Below are positions 10,231 through 18,989 of a stretch of DNA of 64,000 bases, one piece after another (position 1 is the stretch's first letter; the number at the start of each line of letters is the position of its first letter). A model generated the notes under the pieces. The model was not told where the DNA came from, made no database searches, and was given only the letters and a program-made list of their open reading frames with translations. The DNA is taken from NCBI GenBank assembly GCA_030549855.1, contig JAUQQP010000031.1, positions 51,523-115,522 on the forward strand. Reading direction: 5' to 3'. Made by a program: the position numbers and the translations under genes. This DNA is from Cyanobacteriota bacterium SRBZ.bins.94.201705 (lineage in GTDB: Bacteria > Cyanobacteriota > Cyanobacteriia > Cyanobacteriales > Cyanobacteriaceae).

Positions 10231-11714
10231 ATGTTACAAACTGTTTCCCCTTACCAGTGTCGGTGTTATCATTGGGTAAACTGCTCCTACATAAGGGGTG
10301 AAAAAGTTGCCACCTTTCTGGCTGATGATACTCAGATGCAACCCCCTCGTCCTTGTGTTATCAAGGAATTTGAACCCTCTCCCCGGGATGAGTCACAAAC
10401 TGCTCCCATTTTATTACAAAAGCCCCCCGTAGAACTACTCAACCTGAAAAGTCTGGGGTTGCATCCACAAATACCTGTCCATGATTACTTTTTTTGGGAT
10501 AACAAATTCTACCTGGTGCGGGAATATGTGGGGGGGGAAAGCCTAGCAGAAAGGGTACAACAACGAGGGCCATTGTCGGAGATTGAGGTTAAGGTTATTC
10601 TACCACAGCTGTTAGAGGTTTTGGAATATGTCCACAGTAAAAATATCATCCACGGGAATATAAACCCAGAGAATATTATCCTCAGAAGTACGCGCGACAT
10701 ACCCGTCTTGGTTGACTTTGGCGGTTTTAGGGAAGCCTTTGGGTTGGCCATAAGAGACACCACCGATTATATGCCTCCTGAACAATTGGCGGGTAGGCCA
10801 GTTTTTGCTGGTGATGTCTACTCCCTGGGTTTGACGATAATTTATGCCCTCACCGGCACAACCCCCTCACAGTCTCCCTTCCCTGTGACGGAGAAAATGT
10901 GGTGGGGTGTTTCCATTAGTCCCAATTTGAGGGAGGTGGGCGTTTCCGTGACGCCACTGAGATGCTAAGAAGTTGGCAAAATTCTCAAATTCCCCCCGTC
11001 TCCCCTCCGCCAACACAGACACTCTATACTGGCACCAGCCATGTGGGTTTTTCTCCTTCCCCCTCGGCAGTGACTCAAATGTCTGGGAGAAGTGACAGTT
11101 TTCCACCTATGCTACAACCCAGTGGAGACCATGACGAGGGTGAGGTACTCTCTTTTCTGGCTGCCCTGAGTAATCCTATTTTACCAATTACTTTTCTTTT
11201 GTTCCTTATGGCTTTCGGGAGTTTGGGGTATGTTATTTCTCGGCAAGCAATTTTAAATCGGGCGGAAATTGCCCAACAAGGGGGTGGGGAAAAAGTTGAG
11301 TCTACAACAAAAAAGCCAGAAATGACAGAAGCCAGCAACACGGCCGATTTTGCCTCTACCCCCAGTCAAGAGTCGGTGTCAGAGAGTATTGATGTTAATT
11401 CGGCTATTAGTTTAATTGAAGACCTATATTATTTTCTATCAGAAAAAGACTTCGACAGTGCTAGACAATTGTATGCCCCACAGCTGTCTGCTACATTCAG
11501 CGATGAATTTTTTAGCCAGTTTGCAAGGGTTACAGTGGAAAATCTGAGAATAGTCTCCCAAACTCCCGTTTCCATCAATTTTGTAGGTTATAACACTTAT
11601 GTTTACCCTGATGGCTCCACCCAAAGGGAGGAAAGGAGTTACACTGTGAGGAAGGTTGATGGAAATTTAAAAATTACTGCCTCCGAATTTATTAGGGTGA
11701 TTAAATTTAGATAA
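10231..11714 (+). pseudogene. Kinase-like gene broken by a frameshift (pseudokinase plus membrane/C-terminal domain)
   Basis: Two overlapping reading frames together rebuild one protein of the same design as the intact kinase at 11881-13896. The first frame (10231-10968, 245 residues) is a kinase-like domain. It keeps the lysine (VIKEF, residue 45) and DFG (162-164), but the catalytic HRD is HGN (141-143) and the glycine-rich loop is missing, so it was a pseudokinase. The C-lobe stops early. The second frame (10962-11714, 250 residues) resumes with the expected RFRDATEML end of a kinase domain, then a Pro/Ser linker, one membrane helix (about residues 71-93) and a C-terminal domain. The switch lies between 10920 and about 10940, and by comparison with the paralogue some 15 residues are absent, so a small out-of-frame deletion fits. 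The overlap ATGCTAA would also allow coupled translation of two separate proteins. Confidence 0.7.
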
Positions 11715-11880
11715 TCAGCAATGTTTCCGTTTTTTCCCCTCACATTTCCCGGGCTTTTCTGTGAATAAATACAATCAACAATCATTACCGCTTTACCCGC
11801 GGGGGACGGGAAAACGCTGGCTCTCCCCCCTTTTTTGAACATTCTCACGGAAACCTGACTTAAATATTCATACACTTGTG

Positions 11881-13896
11881 TTACTTCCTCGGTTCTAGGA
11901 CTCGGCGGAATCGGGAATTGACAATTTTGGGCACCCCGTCAATAATCTTCATGGTGAAGTCCCTTTCTTCTATTTGTTTAGTCCCATCCGGATAGTAGTA
12001 AGTATTTGTACCTATAAGGGTGATGGTGTCGCTTCCCTCGTAAACCACCCTCAGGTTGTCCACCGTCACCCGGGAGAAGCGTTGGAAAAATCCTGGATCT
12101 AAATTGTTGGGATTGGCAAAGAATACCTTAGCCTGGGGAAATTGTTTTTGGGACACTAGATTGTAGAATTGCACCAGTGCCTCCATTGCCTGAGGTGGGG
12201 CAATGACACTGGTATTGACAGTAACGTTGGGATTGGTGTTGGTATTGGGGTTAGTATTGGAGTTAGTGGAGGGGTTGGCGTTGTTGTTGTTGGAGGTGTT
12301 GGAGTTGTTGGGCGTGGAGGAGGCATTGTCGCTGGGGGGGTTTTCCTCAGGGGTATTGGCATCGGTGGGGTTGTCAGTGGGAAGAGTTTCTTGATTCTCC
12401 TCGGAAACCTCTGGTGGTGAGGGAGACGTAGGACTGTTATTCTCCTGGGCGGGAGGGGTGGGTTGTACCACTGTCGTCTTGGCTTGTTCTTCTTGCAGCC
12501 TGCGCAAGGCTTCAGCCCTAATTCTTTCCAACTCAGCCTGTTGTTGTTGACGCAGTCTTTCCGCCTCTTCCCGTTTTCTGGCCTCCTCCTGGAGTTTTCT
12601 TTTTTCTTCTGCCAAACGAGCCTCCATTTCCGCCCTTTGCTGTTCAATGGCCGCTAATTCTGCCCTAGTTTGTTTTACATATTCTAGGACGACGAAACCT
12701 CCTCCCACCACTACTCCGGCTACGATGGCAGAGGCGATTATCAGAGGCCAGTTGTTGGAAGACGTTTGTGCCTCAGAAGGTTGGAAGTGGGGGGTAGGGG
12801 TTTCTCCTGTCGGGGGGGGTGTAGGGATTCTCCTTCTCTCCACTGTGGGGGAGTTTGTCTCCACTTTCTGGGAGACTGGTGTAGGGTTGACGGGGAAAGA
12901 TGGTGCTTTTGTACTGGGCGCAGATGGGGTGACTGGTGTGGGGGGATTGGTGTTGCCAGCGGGGGGTGTAATGGGGGGTAGGGTTACAGTGGGGGTGGAA
13001 GCGGTAGAATCGGGGATTGGCTTGAGATTGTTAATCTCCCTTTTTGGCGGTACAACTGCAACGGTTTTAATTTCCGAGAGGGTTAGTTCATACAACATCT
13101 CCTGGGCGGTTTTGTAGCGTTGGCCCAAATCCACCTTACTGGCTTTTGTCAAAACTGCTATCAATTGTGGATCACTTTGGGGCGCCATGGATTGCCATTG
13201 TAAATCCCCAGTTAGGGAGTCTACGGGGAATTCTATCGGGTATTTGCCCGTCAGGCTATAAATCATGGTCAAAGCTAAGGCATACAAGTCACTGGCATAA
13301 ACCGTACGCCCCGCACTTTGTTCTGGTGGCATGAAGCCTTTGGTACCCACTACCACTGAACTTATCATACTCCCTGAACTGAGGACTACTGTGCCCATTG
13401 CCTCTTTAACCGCCCCAAAGTCTATCAGTATGGGCAATTTATCCTCTTCCCTGATGATGATATTTTCTGGTTTGATGTCTCTGTGGATGATTTTACGACT
13501 GTGGATGTATTCCAGCACCCTCAGTAAGGAACATAGGATTCGCCGGCATTCAAGGGTGTCAATTTTTCCTAAATCCGCTAGACTAGGCCCTTCTATATAC
13601 TCCTGTACTAAATAGTATTGTTCGTTTTCCACAAAGTAGGCATAGAGAGTAGGGATTTGCGGGCAATTTTGGCCTAATTCCTCCAAAACCTGGGCTTCTT
13701 TTTTGAACAAATCGGCAATAATTTCCGGGGAAACACGATGACTGGGGTTGACTTGACGTAGACGTTTGACTACAACAAGCCTTTGTGAGGGCAGATGGGT
13801 ATCTCTTGCTAGGAAGGTTTCGCCAAAACCCCCCTTGCCCAGAGTCTTAACAATCTGATAACGTCCCGCAATTAATAAATCCATGTTGGTAGTCAT
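11881..13896 (-). CDS. Membrane-anchored Ser/Thr protein kinase
   Basis: A Hanks-type kinase of about 671 residues. The N-terminal kinase domain (residues 13-270) has the glycine loop LGKGGFGET, lysine VVVKRL (44), HRDIKPEN (138-145) and IDFGAVKEA (159-161 for DFG), so it should be active. A Pro/Thr-rich linker (290-380) leads to one membrane helix (about 384-405), a highly charged coiled coil (408-475), a Ser/Pro/Glu-rich stretch, an Asn/Thr-rich repeat (528-562) and a folded C-terminal domain (568-671). The last domain is shared with the broken gene at 10231-11714. Kinase inside and C-domain outside or lumenal is the likely topology. ATG 13896 is chosen because the longer frame begins with TTG. 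Confidence 0.9.
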   Translation of the reverse strand: MTTNMDLLIAGRYQIVKTLGKGGFGETFLARDTHLPSQRLVVVKRLRQVNPSHRVSPEIIADLFKKEAQVLEELGQNCPQIPTLYAYFVENEQYYLVQEYIEGPSLADLGKIDTLECRRILCSLLRVLEYIHSRKIIHRDIKPENIIIREEDKLPILIDFGAVKEAMGTVVLSSGSMISSVVVGTKGFMPPEQSAGRTVYASDLYALALTMIYSLTGKYPIEFPVDSLTGDLQWQSMAPQSDPQLIAVLTKASKVDLGQRYKTAQEMLYELTLSEIKTVAVVPPKREINNLKPIPDSTASTPTVTLPPITPPAGNTNPPTPVTPSAPSTKAPSFPVNPTPVSQKVETNSPTVERRRIPTPPPTGETPTPHFQPSEAQTSSNNWPLIIASAIVAGVVVGGGFVVLEYVKQTRAELAAIEQQRAEMEARLAEEKRKLQEEARKREEAERLRQQQQAELERIRAEALRRLQEEQAKTTVVQPTPPAQENNSPTSPSPPEVSEENQETLPTDNPTDANTPEENPPSDNASSTPNNSNTSNNNNANPSTNSNTNPNTNTNPNVTVNTSVIAPPQAMEALVQFYNLVSQKQFPQAKVFFANPNNLDPGFFQRFSRVTVDNLRVVYEGSDTITLIGTNTYYYPDGTKQIEERDFTMKIIDGVPKIVNSRFRRVLEPRK

Positions 13897-13990
13897 GACA
13901 CAGGCCAATCCCTATTCAGTATAGCTCCAACTCCAGTGTAGTCTCCCCCGGCGTGGTTTATATGACTGTTTTTTCCCTCTTCAGGTTTCC

Positions 13991-14749
13991 CTAATCATCC
14001 TCTTTTATTCTACCAAAGCGCCTTTCCCTTTGTTGATAGCTCAGAAGGGCCCTGTGGAATTCTTCCCTGTCAAAATCTGGCCACAGGGTTGGGGTTACAT
14101 AGATTTCACTATAGGCCATCTGCCAGAGGAGGAAATTACTCAGTCGCATTTCGCCACTGGTGCGGATGAGTAAATCGGGGGGGCTTATCCCCTGGGTGTA
14201 GAGGTGATTTTCAAACAACTGTTCGTCTATATCCTCTACATCTATTTCTCCTCGTTTTACTTTAAGGGCTATTTGTTTACAGGCTTGGACTATTTCCTGA
14301 CGACTGCCATAATTAGTTGCCACATTGAATTGAATTCCCTGATTGTTGCGGGTTTCTTCCATGGCATGGGCTATTTCCGCCTGCAGAGATGGTGGCAAAG
14401 CCTTCAAGTCGCCCAGAAAGCGGATTCTTACATTTTTACGCATCATTTCTGCCAATTCCCGCCGTAAAACTCTTTCAAACAATGTAAGGAGGAATTCTAC
14501 CTCATGGCTTGGCCTACCCCAATTTTCCGTAGAAAAGGCATAGGCGGTTAATACCTTTATCCCCCAGTCATCACAACAACGCAGCAACTCCTTAAGAGTA
14601 TCTACCCCCCTCTGATGGCCGACTATACGAGGTAACCCACGACGTTTTGCCCAACGCCCATTGCCATCCATAATCACTGCCACATGATGGGGCATCTTTT
14701 GGGGGCATAAATCCGACGGCAATTCTATCAGTGTTTCGTTTGCATTCAT
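13991..14749 (-). CDS. uppS: Isoprenyl transferase (undecaprenyl diphosphate synthase type)
   Basis: This cis-prenyltransferase makes the long polyprenyl diphosphate carrier for cell wall and polysaccharide synthesis. The 252-residue protein has [18 protein letters not shown] with the catalytic aspartate, [40 protein letters not shown] and the C-terminal [20 protein letters not shown] followed by [14 protein letters not shown]. The ATG at 14749 is preferred to a TTG four codons earlier. It lies about 95 bases upstream of the kinase gene, on the same strand. Confidence 0.95.
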   Translation of the reverse strand: MNANETLIELPSDLCPQKMPHHVAVIMDGNGRWAKRRGLPRIVGHQRGVDTLKELLRCCDDWGIKVLTAYAFSTENWGRPSHEVEFLLTLFERVLRRELAEMMRKNVRIRFLGDLKALPPSLQAEIAHAMEETRNNQGIQFNVATNYGSRQEIVQACKQIALKVKRGEIDVEDIDEQLFENHLYTQGISPPDLLIRTSGEMRLSNFLLWQMAYSEIYVTPTLWPDFDREEFHRALLSYQQRERRFGRIKEDD

Positions 14750-15008
14750 TTGAACTACCAAGCAGCGCTCACAACTACAACAACCTTCGCACCCTATTTA
14801 CTCAAGAATTTAACAGAAAAGAGAGCGGAACCCGCCCCACCCACGTACCAACACCGGCATCTTATTATTCTACCCTCAGTTCTGCCAGTCTGGGACACTA
14901 ATTTTCTTCCCTCCTGCTTCTTGTCACATGCCCCTTTATTGACCGAAGAAAATTTTCTCACCTCTGTTCAAATACGAGTACAATTAGAGAACTATCTAAG
15001 GAACAATT

Positions 15009-16541
15009 ATGACTAATAACAATTACATCTACAAGGGGTTTGGGAATTTGTATGACGAGTACAAACTGCTGGGTAAGGAGATTCAAGACAAGTTCGGATT
15101 TGGCCTTACTTTAAGAGACGGTAAGAATGTATACTTCCAAATCCCTATAATCATTGACGGGAAGAAGGAAAGAAGGAAATTTAACTCTGGGGAAAAATTA
15201 GACCTACAGGGGTTAGAAATGCTCCCCCTAAAAGCCCAAAAGCTTGCAGAATTTCTAAAAACTAACCCCACTTACTCTCAGCTCAAATACTACTTTGAAA
15301 ATGTTATAAACAAGGATGAATTTACTGTAGTAGATGATCGCATTACTGTGCAGGAGGCGGTGAGGATTGTTTATGAAGACTACATGCGGCGAAAGGACAG
15401 GAGGAAGTTAAAAAGGAAGGGGGAACAAAGATCCACTAAAGACACATGGAGAAATGTTTATGGAAGGCATTTTGAGAAGTTAAATCCCAAGGCTGAAATA
15501 ACACTTGATCTCCTCAAAGAAGCACTGGATATATGCAATATAGACCCAGAAACGAAACAACCTAATAAGTACTTCAGAAAATACCAGAAACAATTACGGG
15601 CCTATATCAGACTGTGTCGCTTGAACAAACTAAGGTGGATTGCTGAACAATTAGAAGACTTAAAAGTACCAGAAAACGAGTGGCAATATCAGCCCTTAGA
15701 ATCACAGGCTCCTCTCACCGTGGAGGAATTTTATTATCTCCGCAGACGAGTATTAGAAGATGCCACCCCTCGTTACCAGGAAGACAGGGAATTTTGGCTA
15801 TGGGTGTTTAGTGTACAGTTTTGTTATGGCCTAAGGATTTCTGAAATTTTAATGATTAAAAACTGGCTTTTCCCTTACAACCCTAGTGAAGATACTGAGG
15901 AGGAGAACCCAGAAAATTATACTTTTCATCCCCTAATAGACACCCATAAAAATCCCCGTCATATGATTTACGTTGGTAACTACCGAAAACTAGAGGGAAA
16001 TCAGGAAAAAGACGGCAAAACGGGATGGCGCTATGTCATCCCCGCACCGGATCCTAAGTATCCTAACATGTTTTATGATTTTGGAATTCTAGAAGGCATC
16101 TCAAAGCATGTGCCAAGATTGCAGAAATCTAAATACTGGACATTTTTGACCGCTGCCATTGACAATCTGGGAAGGTGGACCGAAAAATACTTGGGGAGAA
16201 AGGTAACCCGCACCCATCTCATCCGAAAAGTGGCCTTAACTAATCTTTCTCTGAAGGTAAAAAATCCCGCATTTCAGCAGAAGGTTTCTGGCCACAGTTT
16301 CAGGGTTTTTATAGAGGATTATAGTCAAACCGGCCCCAGATTTTTTGATTACTACTATGAGCTAATAGTAGAACAGAATCTAATTACACCGGAACAACAG
16401 GTCTCTTTACAAGAAGATATGGAAAGGATGAAACAGGATATGGAATTCATCCCGGAACAGATAAAAGAGAAGTGGCTAGAGGCAATGCTAAAAATGATAG
16501 AAATCAAATACGGCATCAAAATAGAGCCGGAGGATATATAA
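15009..16541 (+). CDS. Tyrosine site-specific recombinase, XisA-like layout
   Basis: A 510-residue integrase-family protein. All readable active-site residues are present: R276 (YGLRISEIL), H403 and R406 (THLIRK), H429 (SGHSF) and the nucleophile Y438, nine residues after H429 as usual. The long charged N-terminal region (1-230) holds the arm and core-binding parts. A coiled coil (about 460-505) follows the catalytic domain. This overall layout reminds me of the XisA/XisC recombinases of heterocystous cyanobacteria, but that is from memory. The gene is followed by its own terminator and by tRNA-Glu 130 bases away. No excisionase, phage genes or duplicated tRNA end were found nearby, so it may be a solitary gene. 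Confidence 0.85.
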   Translation: MTNNNYIYKGFGNLYDEYKLLGKEIQDKFGFGLTLRDGKNVYFQIPIIIDGKKERRKFNSGEKLDLQGLEMLPLKAQKLAEFLKTNPTYSQLKYYFENVINKDEFTVVDDRITVQEAVRIVYEDYMRRKDRRKLKRKGEQRSTKDTWRNVYGRHFEKLNPKAEITLDLLKEALDICNIDPETKQPNKYFRKYQKQLRAYIRLCRLNKLRWIAEQLEDLKVPENEWQYQPLESQAPLTVEEFYYLRRRVLEDATPRYQEDREFWLWVFSVQFCYGLRISEILMIKNWLFPYNPSEDTEEENPENYTFHPLIDTHKNPRHMIYVGNYRKLEGNQEKDGKTGWRYVIPAPDPKYPNMFYDFGILEGISKHVPRLQKSKYWTFLTAAIDNLGRWTEKYLGRKVTRTHLIRKVALTNLSLKVKNPAFQQKVSGHSFRVFIEDYSQTGPRFFDYYYELIVEQNLITPEQQVSLQEDMERMKQDMEFIPEQIKEKWLEAMLKMIEIKYGIKIEPEDI

Positions 16542-16547
16542 TGTGCA

Positions 16548-16570
16548 ATCCCCCGGCGTGGGGGATTTTT
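16548..16570 (+). terminator. Rho-independent terminator after the tyrosine recombinase
   Basis: A perfect seven-base-pair stem ATCCCCC / GGGGGAT with loop GGCGT is followed by a T run. It starts seven bases after the recombinase stop codon, which insulates that gene from tRNA-Glu on the other strand. Confidence 0.85.
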
Positions 16571-16670
16571 CCTCCTCCCCAAGAAAAAATCGCCGACCCT
16601 CTTGACAAAGAGGCGGGGCTATGCTATCTCCCAATTGCCCCTTTTTCTGTAGTATATAAAAAAACAAACA

Positions 16671-16743
16671 TACCCCCAAGGGAATTCGAATCCCTGTTAC
16701 CTCCGTGAAAGGGAGGTGTCCTAGGCCTCTAGACGATGGGGGC
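16671..16743 (-). tRNA. trnE-UUC: tRNA-Glu (UUC)
   Basis: A 73-base cloverleaf on the minus strand. The acceptor GCCCCCA pairs with TGGGGGT, with a G-T wobble at the first pair, and A is the discriminator base. The anticodon stem CCTCC/GGAGG holds the loop CTTTCAC with anticodon TTC. The T arm is AGGGA-TTCGAAT-TCCCT. CCA is not encoded. In cyanobacteria tRNA-Glu also feeds the C5 pathway to haem and chlorophyll. The 3' end faces the tyrosine recombinase. Confidence 0.97.
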
Positions 16744-16829
16744 ATGTCTTTATGGTTTTCGCTTGTGCCCTGAACTAGCGAGCCTTGGATTGGCTTGTTT
16801 TTATCGCCTTCGTTCAACGCACACTTAAT

Positions 16830-16858
16830 AATATAACGAATCTTTTTTAGAGTGTCAA
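16830..16858 (-). promoter_or_regulatory. Sigma-70 type promoter for tRNA-Glu
   Basis: Read on the minus strand, TTGACA (16853-16858) is separated by 17 bases from TATATT (16830-16835). The boxes are near consensus and point at tRNA-Glu, giving a 5' leader of about 80 bases. Confidence 0.8.
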
Positions 16859-16896
16859 GGGAGAGGGAGAAAATTTTTGGAAATTTTTTCTGGGGG

Positions 16897-18846
16897 TTAT
16901 TGGATTTTCTTGAACATCACCATAGCCAGGGGGGGGACTGTGATTTCCAGGGCGTGGGGCCAAGGGCAGGAATTCCACTGACGGCTGTGCACCTTCCCAT
17001 TTACTACTCCACTACCTCCGTACTTCAGATCATCGGTGTTAATGATTTCCTCATACAGGCCTGGTTCGTTGATGCCCAACCAGTAATGGTGGTAAACATG
17101 GGGCTTGAAATTGCAGGCTATAATCAGTACCTCCTTGCCACTTTTATCCCTACGCATGTAAGTTATCAGGCTACGGCCGGCATCATGACAGTCAATCCAC
17201 TGGAAGCCGTTGGGGGTGAAGTCGTCGGTGTAAAGGGCAGGCTCACTGCGATATAGGCGGTTTAAGTCTTTGACTAGTTGTTGTAGTTGTTGGTGGGGTT
17301 GCCATTGTAACAGCCACCAGTCCAAGTCGAGGAAGTACTTCCACTCCCGTCGTTGCCCCAATTCCATTCCCATAAACAGGGTTTTTTTGCCGGGGTGGGT
17401 AAACATGTAACCGAACAACACCCGCAGGTTGGCCATTTTTTGCCACTCATCCCCCGGCATTTTCTGCCACAGGTGCCCTTTACCATGGACTACCTCGTCG
17501 TGGGAGAGGGCTAACATGAAGTGTTCGGTGTAGGCATACCACATGCTGAAGGTGAGTTTGTTGTGGCAGTTGGGCCTTTGTTCATGGGGGGTTAAAAGGT
17601 ATCTGAGGGTATCATTCATCCACCCCATATTCCACTTGTAGTCAAAGCCTAGGCCCCCATATTGGGTAGGATGAGACACCTTTTCCCAGGTGGTGGACTC
17701 TTCGGCTATGGTAATCACACCGGGGTAATACTTCTTGATGGCATTATTGAGTTGACGCAAAAAGTCAATCCCTTCTAGGTTTTCTCTCCCCCCGTATTTG
17801 TTTCTCACCCACACCTGTCTTTCGTAGTCCAGATACAAAATGGCCGCTACTGCATCTACCCTTAAACCGTCGATGTGGTATTTATCCAGCCAAAACATGG
17901 CGCTGGAGATGAGGAAGTTGCGGACTTCATTGCGTTCATAGTTGAATACAAGAGTCCCCCATTCCAGGTGTTCCCCCTTGCGCCAGTCGGAATACTCATA
18001 CAGGTGAGTGCCATCAAAACGGGCTAACCCGTGTTCATCCTTGGGGAAATGTCCGGGCACCCAGTCTAGTATTACACCAATCCCCTCCTGGTGACAGCGA
18101 TCTACAAAATACATGAAATCCTGGGGAGTGCCATAACGGGAGGTAGGGGCGAAAAAGCCCACCACTTGGTAACCCCATGAACCATCAAAGGGATGTTCGG
18201 TGATGGGCATTAACTCTATGTGGGTGTACCCCATATCCTTGACGTAGGGGATAAGACGTTCGGCCAATTCCCTATAGGTCAAAAAACGAGCCCCCGGTTT
18301 ATCTGGGACAGGTAACAGGGGGCCACTGGCTGGAGGATTTTCCACGCTATCGTGTAACCATGAGCCTAAGTGTACCTCATATACGGAAATTGGCTTATCA
18401 TAGGCCTGTATTTCGTGTCTTTTACTCATCCATTCCTCGTCGTGCCATTCATAGGATAAGTCCCATACGATGGAGGCATTGGCCGGACGGATTTCTTGTT
18501 CAAAACCATAAGGATCTGTTTTAAAACAAGTATGCCCGTAACAATTCTTAACAGCATATTTATACTTTTCTCCCTGTTTGAGCCCTGGGATAAATAACTC
18601 CCAAATTCCCATAAAATTGCGGCTCATATTGTGTCTTTCTGGCTGCCAGCCGTTAAAATCGCCTACCACGGATACATTCTGGGCATGGGGGGCCCAAACC
18701 GCAAAATATACCCCTTTTTCGCCATTTCTTTCTGTAATATGCGCCCCTAATTGTTCATAAATCCGATAGTGGGTGCCTTCCCCAAACAGATACAAGTCTA
18801 CTTCACTAAACCAGCTTTCTTGTTTTGCCTGTTGTGCCTGAGTCAT
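16897..18846 (-). CDS. glgB: 1,4-alpha-glucan branching enzyme, short form
   Basis: This GH13 enzyme cuts and transfers alpha-1,4 chains to make alpha-1,6 branches in glycogen. It has 649 residues, against roughly 760-775 for the usual cyanobacterial enzyme, because the extra N-terminal (N1) domain is absent. The protein starts directly with VDLYLFGEGTHYRIYEQLG and the CBM48 domain (GVYFAVWAPHAQNVSVVGDFNGW). Catalytic residues are present: nucleophile D in GLRVDAVAA, acid/base E in IAEEST and the stabiliser D in LSHDEVVHG. A start further upstream that would add N1 is not available. It may be one of several isoforms. glgP lies 36 kb away. Confidence 0.92.
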   Translation of the reverse strand: MTQAQQAKQESWFSEVDLYLFGEGTHYRIYEQLGAHITERNGEKGVYFAVWAPHAQNVSVVGDFNGWQPERHNMSRNFMGIWELFIPGLKQGEKYKYAVKNCYGHTCFKTDPYGFEQEIRPANASIVWDLSYEWHDEEWMSKRHEIQAYDKPISVYEVHLGSWLHDSVENPPASGPLLPVPDKPGARFLTYRELAERLIPYVKDMGYTHIELMPITEHPFDGSWGYQVVGFFAPTSRYGTPQDFMYFVDRCHQEGIGVILDWVPGHFPKDEHGLARFDGTHLYEYSDWRKGEHLEWGTLVFNYERNEVRNFLISSAMFWLDKYHIDGLRVDAVAAILYLDYERQVWVRNKYGGRENLEGIDFLRQLNNAIKKYYPGVITIAEESTTWEKVSHPTQYGGLGFDYKWNMGWMNDTLRYLLTPHEQRPNCHNKLTFSMWYAYTEHFMLALSHDEVVHGKGHLWQKMPGDEWQKMANLRVLFGYMFTHPGKKTLFMGMELGQRREWKYFLDLDWWLLQWQPHQQLQQLVKDLNRLYRSEPALYTDDFTPNGFQWIDCHDAGRSLITYMRRDKSGKEVLIIACNFKPHVYHHYWLGINEPGLYEEIINTDDLKYGGSGVVNGKVHSRQWNSCPWPHALEITVPPLAMVMFKKIQ

Positions 18847-18989
18847 AACCGCAATTTATAATAACCTCTTATGTATGCCAGATGACCGGGATTATTTTAG
18901 AATTTATTAATAACATTATTTCCCCGTTTTTTGTCTGTGTCTGGTATCCCCTGTTACTTTTTATCACAGGGGCTTAGTCCAGGGGTGGT

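Noticed and set aside
12169..12420. Plus-strand frames rich in Gly and Val
   Set aside because: They are the complement of the Asn/Thr-rich repeat of the kinase gene; no independent coding signal.
15009..16743. Genomic island bounded by tRNA-Glu
   Set aside because: No second copy of the tRNA 3' end and no cargo genes were seen in the window; only the recombinase gene itself supports mobility.
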